A stretch of 9,800 bases of DNA. Origin: an uncultured Micavibrio sp. Lineage in GTDB: Bacteria; Pseudomonadota; Alphaproteobacteria; Micavibrionales; UBA1664. The translations under genes were made by a program, and so were the position numbers. A model generated the notes under the pieces. That model had not been told where the DNA came from, made no database searches, and saw only the letters and a list, made by a program, of their open reading frames with translations. Below, piece by piece: positions 1-6,459 of this stretch. Within the stretch, counting starts at the first letter, position 1. Each line of letters begins with the position of its first letter. The stretch is from positions 1 through 9,800 of the forward strand of contig CALBME010000037.1 of NCBI GenBank assembly GCA_937896295.1, written 5' to 3'.

Positions 1-15
1 ACGCTCTTCCGATCT
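1..15 (+). other. Illumina adapter remnant (not genomic)
   Basis: Bases 1-15 (acgctcttccgatct) match exactly the 3' end of the Illumina read-1 adapter as I know it. They are library sequence left on the contig edge, not part of the genome. The junction lies right after base 15. It creates the apparent TGA stop of the neighbouring NADH dehydrogenase gene, because the first base of the complementary stop triplet (t15) comes from the adapter. Confidence 0.95.
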
Positions 16-1142
16 CATGCTAAGAATCCGCCGAAGGTAAAATTGCGGATTTTTGCAACAGCTTTTTCCCTGCCGATGGTGGCCATGATGCCGTAGTCCC
101 GATACACGAAAGGCGGCGGCGGCGCCGTGGTTCCTATCTTGCTGGCAATAAGCTGCGCGGCATACTTTCCTTGCTGCGCGGCGGCAGGTGCAAGACCAGG
201 TACATTCCGGTTCCTGGCATCTATGACATGCGCGGTATCGCCGATGACAAAAATATCGGGATATTGCGGGAGGGAAAGATCGGGGGCGACGATGACCCGT
301 CCGGCTTTGTCCTGCTCGGCTTTTAGCCATACCGCCGCAGGAGAGGCCCTGACACCCGCCGTCCAGATGATTGTGCGGCAGGGTATGAAATTATCCCCTG
401 CCTGAACACCGTCCTTCGTGCAGTTCGTGACGGAAACGCCCGTCATGACGTCAACACCGATTTGTTCAAGGTCTTTACGCGCATGGTCTGACAGTTTTTC
501 GGGAAAGGCGGCAAGAGGCCTTGGGCCGGCTTCGATCAGGATCACGCGGGCATTCGCCGGATCGATCAACCTGAATTCATCCTTGAGCGTATGACGCGCC
601 AGTTCCGCAATCGCGCCCGCCATTTCGACACCTGTCGGGCCGCCGCCAATCAAAGTAAAGGTCATGAGAGACTTGCGCTCCTGCTCATCTTCGCAAATTT
701 CCGCTTTTTCAAAGGCAGCAAGAATGCGCTGCCGGATATGAAGGGCGTCGTTCAGGGATTTCAGTCCGGGCGCAAAGGGCGCCCATTCGTCATGACCGAA
801 ATAAGTATGCGTGGCGCCCGTTGCAACAACCAGATAGTCATAGGGCAGGCTTCCCTTGTGGCCGTAAACGATCTTTTTGTCAGGATCGATATTGATGATT
901 TCTCCTTGTACGACAGTGCAGTTTTTCTGCTCTTTTACGATGCTGCGGATCGGCTGGGCGATCTGCGCCGGGGAAAGGGCTGCGGTTGCAACCTGGTAAA
1001 GGAGCGGCTGAAACACATGATGGTTGCGCTTGTCGATCAAAACCACCTCCGCCGGACAACCGGCCAGATGTTTTGCCGCCGCAAGGCCTGCAAACCCTGA
1101 GCCTATGATGACAATTTTTGGTTTTGGGGCCGGTATGTCCAT
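15..1142 (-). CDS. ndh: Type II NADH:quinone oxidoreductase (NDH-2), 3' end cut off
   Basis: Single-subunit, non-proton-pumping flavoprotein that passes electrons from NADH to quinone on the cytoplasmic face of the inner membrane. The 375 visible residues hold an N-terminal FAD dinucleotide fold (IIGSGFAG, residues 12-19), the NFQP-like HHVFQPLLYQ stretch (41-50), a second NADH-binding fold (GGGPTGVE, 166-173), the FAD-contacting FVIGDTA (298-304), and the quinone-side APAAAQQGKYAA (318-329). Family members are usually about 430 residues and end in a membrane anchor that starts near GFLAW. Here the frame reads GGFLA and then TGA, and the A of that stop comes from adapter base 15, so the expected TGG (Trp) was probably next. 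The gene is partial and the stop is artificial. The start overlaps the previous stop by one base (TAATG) and has an AAGGA ribosome site 8-9 bases upstream, so it should be translationally coupled to the lipoprotein hydrolase before it. Confidence 0.93.
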   Translation of the reverse strand: MDIPAPKPKIVIIGSGFAGLAAAKHLAGCPAEVVLIDKRNHHVFQPLLYQVATAALSPAQIAQPIRSIVKEQKNCTVVQGEIINIDPDKKIVYGHKGSLPYDYLVVATGATHTYFGHDEWAPFAPGLKSLNDALHIRQRILAAFEKAEICEDEQERKSLMTFTLIGGGPTGVEMAGAIAELARHTLKDEFRLIDPANARVILIEAGPRPLAAFPEKLSDHARKDLEQIGVDVMTGVSVTNCTKDGVQAGDNFIPCRTIIWTAGVRASPAAVWLKAEQDKAGRVIVAPDLSLPQYPDIFVIGDTAHVIDARNRNVPGLAPAAAQQGKYAAQLIASKIGTTAPPPPFVYRDYGIMATIGREKAVAKIRNFTFGGFLA

Positions 1143-2473
1143 TATGATTTTCCTTTTCGGGTTTCCTGCACCGTTTCAAGCCATTTGCACCGCTCGGCGA
1201 TCAGGGGGGAGAGGCTGCCGCCTTTGATGCCATTGGCAATCAGATCAATAACCCTGTCGTCTTCCATATAGCCGCTATGCGCGGTTAAAGGGTTTGCAAA
1301 GGACGCGGCATCGAACAGGCTTTTTTGGGTGGCTACGTTCAGACTGACATTTGTGACCTGTGGGCAAATGCGGCTATCGATGCTGTTTGCCGCAAAATCC
1401 AGAGGCACCGGATAAGAAAGAATGTCATTCGGATCGCTAAAGGCAATAATGTCCATTTTCTTTATCACACGTTGCTCCGCCTTCTTTGCATCGGCGGCGC
1501 AATAGGTTGTTTCTTCTGCGGAAACAGATGGGGCGCTGCGGCCCATTTGCAGAAGAGGGAGTTGATTGGCCATCATGAAGACGGTAAAGTCCTTGTTCCT
1601 GACTTTTTGCCCGACTTTGAGGAGATGCTCTTCTTCCTTCGGGGTTGTATCCCGCGTCCGCGTTTGCGACGCAAAATTTTGAATCGTATCTATTGTAATC
1701 CTGCTCCCCAGGCTGTGTGTTATGAAAAAATGATCGTCATCTTCCAGACTTGCAAAGGTGGATCCAGGCCACGGTTCGCATTGATGAGCGCCGCTATCAG
1801 GCAGATCGCTCCAATTATCGGCAATCATCCAGCATACGGATTGCGTAACGGCTGTTGTAATCCGGTCATAGCCGTTTCCGTTATAAATAAGAAGATCGGG
1901 AACCGTGGCATTCATGAAGCCTTTTAGGGAATTGTTCAGACTGGCGCGTTGAAGCCCTTCATTGTTGGCAGAGTCGGCAGCCAATTGTTGTTTCTGCGGA
2001 TCGGTGATCGACGACCATGTCAGCTCGTAGAACAGGAGCTGCCGCTCACCGGAATCATCCGTGTGCCTGCTGACACGCAGCGTTCCAAGAACATGGGGCT
2101 CATCCTTTTCCCACTGGATATTGGCGCTATCCAGTTGGATGGTTTTGACCTCTGAATCGGTTTTGGTTAGCCCCAGCTTTTCAAAGAGCTGCTTTTGCAG
2201 GCGACTGGAATAGCCGGGCAGGTGGCTGCTGATACCGTGAACCATAAGAACCTTAGTGATTTTCGGCGATTGGGCGGATTGGGCCTCGAGACTTTGCCGT
2301 ACGCCGCCGAAGGCCGGACCTTCGATTTCACATTGCCGGTTATCGATTTCCGGGCCGTTATCGACCAGCGCTTCCGTTACGCCCCGGGCGATGCTGGAGC
2401 AACCGCCCAGCGGTATCAATGCAGCAATTGCTATTAGCGGAAGCCAGTATTTAACGGAAGGGAGAGAGGACAT
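1142..2473 (-). CDS. Lipoprotein alpha/beta hydrolase with six periplasmic cysteines
   Basis: Predicted envelope lipoprotein with an esterase/lipase fold; the substrate is unknown. A signal peptide (residues 1-24) ends in lipobox LGGC with lipidated Cys25; +2 is Ser, so outer-membrane sorting is expected. Visible hydrolase elements are VLMVHG (75-80, oxyanion-hole strand), the nucleophile elbow THSLGS with Ser254, a likely acid in FSDPND (Asp348 or Asp350), and a likely catalytic His399 in TAHSGY. Six cysteines remain after lipidation (48, 214, 232, 325, 370, 429), enough for three disulfides, which fits an oxidising compartment. The start has a strong AAAGGA site and lies 21 bases after the stop of the Lnb-like gene; the stop overlaps the ndh start by one base. 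Local GC is near 50%, slightly below its neighbours. I do not recognise a named family. The fold call is fairly firm; lipase rather than another esterase is a guess. Confidence 0.8.
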   Translation of the reverse strand: MSSLPSVKYWLPLIAIAALIPLGGCSSIARGVTEALVDNGPEIDNRQCEIEGPAFGGVRQSLEAQSAQSPKITKVLMVHGISSHLPGYSSRLQKQLFEKLGLTKTDSEVKTIQLDSANIQWEKDEPHVLGTLRVSRHTDDSGERQLLFYELTWSSITDPQKQQLAADSANNEGLQRASLNNSLKGFMNATVPDLLIYNGNGYDRITTAVTQSVCWMIADNWSDLPDSGAHQCEPWPGSTFASLEDDDHFFITHSLGSRITIDTIQNFASQTRTRDTTPKEEEHLLKVGQKVRNKDFTVFMMANQLPLLQMGRSAPSVSAEETTYCAADAKKAEQRVIKKMDIIAFSDPNDILSYPVPLDFAANSIDSRICPQVTNVSLNVATQKSLFDAASFANPLTAHSGYMEDDRVIDLIANGIKGGSLSPLIAERCKWLETVQETRKGKS

Positions 2474-2494
2474 AAAGTGTTTCCTTTTTTTGAC

Positions 2495-3472
2495 CTAATG
2501 ACTGCGGATAAATTTTGAATAGTTTTCATGCTCTTTGATTTCTTGCGCGCGGGCGGATATGGATGCGCGATCCATGATGTCTTGCAATGTCGTTTCACGG
2601 CCCAATCCCCCAAGATCGTATATATAGGCGGGCAGTCGGCCTGAAAGCAGGATGCGGTAGTCCATGGGAATGCCGGGGACAATAAGCCTTATCATGTCAT
2701 AGACGACCGTGGTGCAGTTTGCTGTCAATGTATGGTAAAAGGCTGGCTCTTTGGCAAGCCTGTTCCCCTTGTGCACGTAAGACAGAAGCAGTTTTTTCGC
2801 CTGTTCCGGTGTCAGGAGGACGCGGTACATGGACACATCTTCCTTGCGGACATTCGTGCGGGTGCGGATAATATCGTTTTCATCGGCGGCGATCAGGGCG
2901 ATTTCATATTGTTTGAAAAAGCCCGCGATCTCGGAAAAAACCTCGTGCCGCTCTTTGCGGATTTCCACCGAGAATACGACATGGCTGCCATCCGTAAATC
3001 CAAAGCCGACGAGCGTATGGGCGATATCCGGATTGCCCCATGTGGACAGAAAAAGATCGACCGAGGACAATTTGTTCAAATCATAATCGCGCGTTTCCCA
3101 CGACTGGTCGTAATCAGTCACCGTGCGCCATGTGAAATTCCGGACATTGTGCAAGGTCACGCGGCTGCCTTCGACGGAACCCGTCACGGTGTGGGCGACA
3201 TCGTCGGCCCATATCCGGTCATTGGAAGGATGGATGAAGCTCCACCACAAAAGGCAAAGCAGGACGGCCGCGAGGAATGCGATGCGCGGCCATTTCCGGC
3301 AGCGCGTGACTTCCGCCGCCATGACGGACAGGCAGAAAATTGCCCAGACTGCGATGGCCGCCATTTTAAACGGATCGGAAAAGGGAAGCCTGTACCAAAA
3401 GGCAAGTCCTGCAAGGCCGGATGCTATGGCCAGCAGGGGCAGGTACAGAATTTTTTCGGCCACCCGTCGCAT
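2495..3472 (-). CDS. Three-TM protein with Lnb/DUF4105 periplasmic domain
   Basis: Membrane protein of 325 residues. Three hydrophobic helices lie at about 8-26, 36-54 and 63-80, followed by a soluble domain of about 240 residues resembling the Lnb N-terminal periplasmic domain (formerly DUF4105). Key visible motifs are DIAHTLVGFGF (149-159, His152), SVEIRKERHEVFS (168-180), and YHTLTANCTTVVYD (246-259, Cys253). The Cys and His are the probable catalytic pair. In Bacteroidetes, Lnb N-acylates lipoproteins. Whether this stand-alone proteobacterial form is an acyltransferase, a thiol hydrolase or something else cannot be told from sequence. The start is one base after the mlaA stop (TAA-T-ATG), with a modest GGA site inside the mlaA end, so translation is likely coupled. 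It sits between MlaA and a lipoprotein hydrolase, which suggests a role in envelope lipids or lipoproteins. The domain assignment is from recognition only. Confidence 0.8.
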   Translation of the reverse strand: MRRVAEKILYLPLLAIASGLAGLAFWYRLPFSDPFKMAAIAVWAIFCLSVMAAEVTRCRKWPRIAFLAAVLLCLLWWSFIHPSNDRIWADDVAHTVTGSVEGSRVTLHNVRNFTWRTVTDYDQSWETRDYDLNKLSSVDLFLSTWGNPDIAHTLVGFGFTDGSHVVFSVEIRKERHEVFSEIAGFFKQYEIALIAADENDIIRTRTNVRKEDVSMYRVLLTPEQAKKLLLSYVHKGNRLAKEPAFYHTLTANCTTVVYDMIRLIVPGIPMDYRILLSGRLPAYIYDLGGLGRETTLQDIMDRASISARAQEIKEHENYSKFIRSH

Positions 3473-3473
3473 A

Positions 3474-4220
3474 TTATTCCATCACCGCCAGGCGGCGTCC
3501 TTCTGTCGTCACGAAGCGGACGAGTTCATATTCAAACGGCGATCCGGTTTCGTGGTAACGGAAATCGTTGTTGGCGCGGGTATTGACGGGTTTTATGCCG
3601 TACTGCACGACTTTATAGGCGGTTTCGTCCTCTATATGGTTTGGTACGACGAGGGAGAAGGCGGCCGCGTCCGCAACCATGCCGACCGTGTCCCGCACGT
3701 TGGAGGGACCAAGTACCGGCAGGACGATATAGGCGCCGGGGCCGACACCCCATGCGCCCAGCGTTTGCCCGAAATCTTCTGTATGCTTCTTGATGCCGAT
3801 TTCGGATGCCGGATCATACAGGCCGAGAAGGCCGACCGTGCTGTTGACGGCGAAACGCCCGATTCCCGTAAAGGCTTTGTAGGGTTTTCCCTGAAGGGCG
3901 GAATTGGTGACGTTGCCGAATTCCCCGAGGTTCGAGAAAAAGCTGGAAATCCTGTCGTCCACATAATCGGGAACGACTAAATCATAGCCGTCCACAATCG
4001 GCAGGAAGACATATTTATCAAACTTCGCGTTGAATTTATAAATGCCGCGGTTCGTCCCTTCGATGGGATCGTATACCACGAATTGTTCCTTGGCTTTCTC
4101 CTCTATGTCCGCGCGCGCATAGCGGCGGGCTGGCTCTTTATAGGATGAAACGCCGTTGTCAGCCGCGCAAGCGGTCAACAGGGAAAGGCAAATGCCGGAT
4201 AGTGCCGCGATCCTGATCAT
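3474..4220 (-). CDS. mlaA: MlaA (VacJ) phospholipid-removal outer membrane lipoprotein
   Basis: MlaA forms a ring in the inner leaflet of the outer membrane and takes out mislocalised surface phospholipids, handing them to periplasmic MlaC. At 248 residues it has the usual family length. The signal peptide ends in lipobox LTAC (15-18, Cys18; +2 Ala). Family hallmarks are YDPIEGTNRGIYKFN (50-64), SNLGEFGNVTNSALQGK (96-112), RFAVNSTVGLLGLYDPA (122-138), HTEDFGQTLGAWGVGPGAY (146-164), and VLPVLGPSNVRDTVG (166-180). The start overlaps the previous hydrolase stop by one base (TAATG) and has a good GAAGGA site. No mlaBCDEF gene is in the window, so the rest of the pathway must be elsewhere. It is flanked by a lipoprotein hydrolase and an Lnb-like gene, an unusual setting that hints at coupling lipid removal to lipid breakdown. 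Confidence 0.95.
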   Translation of the reverse strand: MIRIAALSGICLSLLTACAADNGVSSYKEPARRYARADIEEKAKEQFVVYDPIEGTNRGIYKFNAKFDKYVFLPIVDGYDLVVPDYVDDRISSFFSNLGEFGNVTNSALQGKPYKAFTGIGRFAVNSTVGLLGLYDPASEIGIKKHTEDFGQTLGAWGVGPGAYIVLPVLGPSNVRDTVGMVADAAAFSLVVPNHIEDETAYKVVQYGIKPVNTRANNDFRYHETGSPFEYELVRFVTTEGRRLAVME

Positions 4221-5545
4221 TATCGTGTTCCTTCAAAAAAATCGGCAACACGCCATGCAAAAGCGGGATGTTCTATATTGCCCAGATGCCCCCCTGTCGG
4301 GAAGATCCATGATTTCCCGGCGAAGAGGGATTCCAGCGTGGCAAGTTCCCCGGGGGCCAGAATGATATCGTCGCGGTTGGTGATGAGGCCGATACGGGGA
4401 TTGGCCGCGATCCAGACCCGCAAGGTTTCAAGGCTGCTCTGGTCTATAAGGTGATTCCGGGTGAGGCCGGCGGTATTGGCCATGTGATAGGCCGAGTAGA
4501 CATCCTTGTAGTAATCGCCAAAACCCGTGCGCAGCGACATGGCCATATAATCATGCAGCGGCGTGCCCGATTGGAAGGGTCTGTCGGCGGGATAAATGTA
4601 ATTGGCATGGCTCATGACATCGGACGTGAAGATCATATTCGCCGCGGAGAAGCGGAAGGCGAGGCCGATGGTCGTGGCCATTTTGTCGTCCGACGGTTTC
4701 AGGCGATTGTAGGTTTCAAGAAACATATTTTCGTTTTTCAGGTCGAACGCATCGGAATCGTTGCGCAACTGCGACAGGCGTGCGATCGCCCGGTTCAAGA
4801 ATATGTCGAGTTCGTCGATGCCGCCGGGGAGCCCTTGAAGCAGCATGGCATCCAATCGTGAAATAGAACTGTAAAGATTGAGCGGCGGGTTGATCAGCAG
4901 CGTCTTGTTCAAGCCGATCTTCCGTTCCCGTTCGTCCAGCACGGCAACAAAAGCGGCGTTCCACGCGCCGAGGCTGTAGCCTGTCAGGTGCGTCGATGTG
5001 ATTTCCCGCCTTTGCGCAACCCGTTCTTGTATCATCGTCATGACGCGGTAAAGGTCTTTTGCATCGGTTTCGGCGTTTCCGGGGAAATTGTTTTCGCTTG
5101 CCGTCACGATAAAATTGGCATGGGTGGGAGACGGCAGCATGACCACATGATGGCCCGCATGGTACAAGGTGTTCGCCAGTGCGACCGTGAATCGTGATTT
5201 ATAACCCGATCCCGTGCCGCCGATAATATAAACGAGCGGGGCCGCTTTATCCTGCAACATCTGCCCGTAGAGGAGTCCGTCATAGTACCAGAAGCCTTCG
5301 GGGATTTCCCTGTCCGGAAAAACCACCAGTTTTTCTTCGTCCGGTTCAATGGCATTGGGATACCGGACTTTTATTTCTGCCGGCGTGCCGATGATGGTGG
5401 CGGCGTAGGCGTTGTTTATCGGGTAATCGTAAACCGACGGCGTGGCTGTGCGGACGGGCAGGGAATCATTGTGGGCGCAGGCCCCGATCATGGTGATCGT
5501 CAGGCTCAGCGCGATAAAAGATGCAACCTTGGTAACAGGCCGCAT
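4220..5545 (-). CDS. Lipoprotein alpha/beta hydrolase upstream of mlaA
   Basis: Predicted envelope lipoprotein of 441 residues with a serine hydrolase fold and unknown substrate. The signal peptide ends in IGAC (20-23, Cys23; +2 Ala, so outer membrane is likely). Cys23 is the only cysteine, unlike the other hydrolase in this operon. Hydrolase elements are VYIIGGTGSG (105-114, probable oxyanion region), the nucleophile elbow GYSLGAWNA with Ser191, a probable acid in TNRDDIIL (Asp392 or Asp393), and a probable catalytic His420 in PTGGHLGN. The 227 residues between Ser191 and the acid form a large, mostly helical insertion that could act as a lid. ATG 5545 is fixed by an in-frame TGA two codons upstream; its ribosome site is weak. 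This is the first gene of the left operon. Its stop overlaps the mlaA start, so it is probably translated with MlaA. A phospholipase or lysophospholipase role is an inference from that pairing. Confidence 0.82.
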   Translation of the reverse strand: MRPVTKVASFIALSLTITMIGACAHNDSLPVRTATPSVYDYPINNAYAATIIGTPAEIKVRYPNAIEPDEEKLVVFPDREIPEGFWYYDGLLYGQMLQDKAAPLVYIIGGTGSGYKSRFTVALANTLYHAGHHVVMLPSPTHANFIVTASENNFPGNAETDAKDLYRVMTMIQERVAQRREITSTHLTGYSLGAWNAAFVAVLDERERKIGLNKTLLINPPLNLYSSISRLDAMLLQGLPGGIDELDIFLNRAIARLSQLRNDSDAFDLKNENMFLETYNRLKPSDDKMATTIGLAFRFSAANMIFTSDVMSHANYIYPADRPFQSGTPLHDYMAMSLRTGFGDYYKDVYSAYHMANTAGLTRNHLIDQSSLETLRVWIAANPRIGLITNRDDIILAPGELATLESLFAGKSWIFPTGGHLGNIEHPAFAWRVADFFEGTR

Positions 5546-5583
5546 AGGTCATAGTTCCGTTCAGGTTAAAACAATTGTCTATA

Positions 5584-5630
5584 TTCCATGATGTTCAGAA
5601 GAAATATTTTTTCTATGAAACGTCATGGAA
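5584..5630. repeat. 47-base imperfect palindrome in the operon leader
   Basis: Arm ttccatgatgtt (5584-5595) pairs with aacgtcatggaa (5619-5630), 11 of 12 positions plus one T-G wobble. An inner stem of seven pairs (5597-5603 with 5608-5614, one wobble) closes on a four-base loop, so the RNA would form a two-part hairpin of about 19 pairs. In the direction of transcription no U-tract follows at once, so it is a poor intrinsic terminator. It could be an operator, an RNA switch or a processing/stability element. Confidence 0.6.
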
Positions 5631-5690
5631 CGTTTTTGAAAAATTTATAAAGGATCAAGTTACGTTCCTTCACTTTATGTTCCTTTTTAA

Positions 5691-5701
5691 AGGCGACGCC
5701 T
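5691..5701 (-). terminator. Weak hairpin just after phaB
   Basis: AGGC-GTC-GCCT forms a four-pair stem with a three-base loop, three bases past the phaB stop. It is followed only by TTTAAAAAGG on the minus strand. It is too short and its U-tract too brief for a firm intrinsic terminator call, so read-through from phaB into the left operon is possible. Confidence 0.2.
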
Positions 5702-5704
5702 GCA

Positions 5705-6427
5705 TTACTGCATATAAAGCCCGCCGTTGACCGACAGGGTTTCCCCCGTGATAAAAGCGGACTGATCGTCGGCCAGAAAGAGAATGGCGCGGGCGATTTC
5801 TTCGGGTTTCGCAAGGCGTCCGACCGGAACCTTGTCAACAATCTGTTTCAGGACATCGACGGGGACTTTTTCCATCATCGACGTTTCGGTATAGCCCGGA
5901 GCGACGACATTGGCGGTGATCCCGCCCCGCGCCGTTTCAAGGGCGAGAGCCTTGGTAAAGCCGATGATGCCCGCCTTGGCGGCGGAATAGTTGGTCTGGC
6001 CGAATTGACCGGCGAGACCGTTGACGGAACTGATGCTGATAATCCGCCCGAATTTTTTCTCTTTCATCGACGGCACGATGGCGCGGGACATGTTGAAGCA
6101 GGAGCCAAGGTCGGTGTCGATGACGGCCTTCCAGTCCTCGACAGGCATTTTGTGGATGGTCTTGTCGCGTATGATTCCTGCGTTGTTGACGAGGATTTCA
6201 ACGGGGCCGAGGTCTTTTTCGACCTGTTTAACGCCATTCAAGCAGGCTTCGGCATCGCCGACATCCCATTCATAGGCGGGAATGCCCGCGTCCCTGGAAA
6301 AGGCGGCGGCTTCATCGCCGTTCTTGTAATAATTGACGGCGACGTTGTATCCCCGGTCTTTGAAAAGCCTTGCGGTAACGGCGCCGATGCCCGTGGCACC
6401 CCCGGTAATCAGAACAATGCGTGACAT
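5705..6427 (-). CDS. phaB: Acetoacetyl-CoA reductase (PhaB)
   Basis: NADPH-dependent short-chain dehydrogenase that reduces acetoacetyl-CoA to (R)-3-hydroxybutyryl-CoA, the monomer for polyhydroxybutyrate. It has 240 residues, normal for PhaB. Motifs are the cofactor site TGGATGIG (8-15), NNAG (81-84), the catalytic Ser134 in SSVNG, Tyr147 and Lys151 in GQFGQTNYSAAK, and a C-terminal SVNGGLYMQ. The SSVNG...GQFGQTNYS signature separates PhaB from the related FabG. One oddity is that the usual tetrad Asn in the IDTN motif reads Asp here (IDTDLGS, Asp106). Upstream ATGs at 6463 and 6442 are possible, and the first overlaps the yhhJ stop as ATGA. The AAAGGA site and family N-termini (MSRI..TGG) favour 6427. 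It is probably co-transcribed with yhhJ. No phaA or phaC is in the window, so the link to the exporter is positional only. Confidence 0.93.
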   Translation of the reverse strand: MSRIVLITGGATGIGAVTARLFKDRGYNVAVNYYKNGDEAAAFSRDAGIPAYEWDVGDAEACLNGVKQVEKDLGPVEILVNNAGIIRDKTIHKMPVEDWKAVIDTDLGSCFNMSRAIVPSMKEKKFGRIISISSVNGLAGQFGQTNYSAAKAGIIGFTKALALETARGGITANVVAPGYTETSMMEKVPVDVLKQIVDKVPVGRLAKPEEIARAILFLADDQSAFITGETLSVNGGLYMQ

Positions 6428-6433
6428 GGTGTT

Positions 6434-6439
6434 TCCTTT
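6434..6439 (-). promoter_or_regulatory. Ribosome binding site deciding the phaB start
   Basis: AAAGGA on the minus strand lies six bases before ATG 6427. It supports this start over the upstream in-frame ATGs at 6442 and 6463, which would add 5 or 12 residues not seen in the PhaB family. Confidence 0.75.
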
Positions 6440-6459
6440 CATTTTTGTTATCCCTTTTA

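Larger units (their letters stand above)
5546..5704 (-). other. Spacer between phaB and the mlaA operon
   Basis: This 159-base, AT-rich gap is the only real intergenic stretch in the window and should hold the promoter of the left operon. I see no convincing TTGACA/TATAAT pair; TATAAA (about 5645-5650, minus strand) and TATAGA (about 5578-5583) are possible -10 boxes without good -35 partners. The gap contains a short GC hairpin after phaB, a 47-base imperfect palindrome, an 8-base palindrome acaattgt (5571-5578), and a possible 16-codon reading frame at 5623-5673. Confidence 0.6.

Noticed and set aside
2732..3980. Two long plus-strand open frames (284 and 285 codons) across 2732-3586 and 3123-3980
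   Set aside because: They lie opposite the Lnb-like and mlaA genes, have no recognisable domains, and show low-complexity composition typical of antisense frames in GC-rich coding DNA.
5623..5841. 72-codon minus-strand frame overlapping the end of phaB
   Set aside because: Most of it is a shadow of phaB in another frame. Only its last 16 codons, which have their own possible GTG start and ribosome site, deserve mention and are listed as a finding.
5705..6427. FabG (3-oxoacyl-ACP reductase) as the identity of the reductase
   Set aside because: The SSVNG and GQFGQTNYS motifs and the NGGLYMQ end match PhaB rather than FabG, and no fatty-acid synthesis genes lie nearby.
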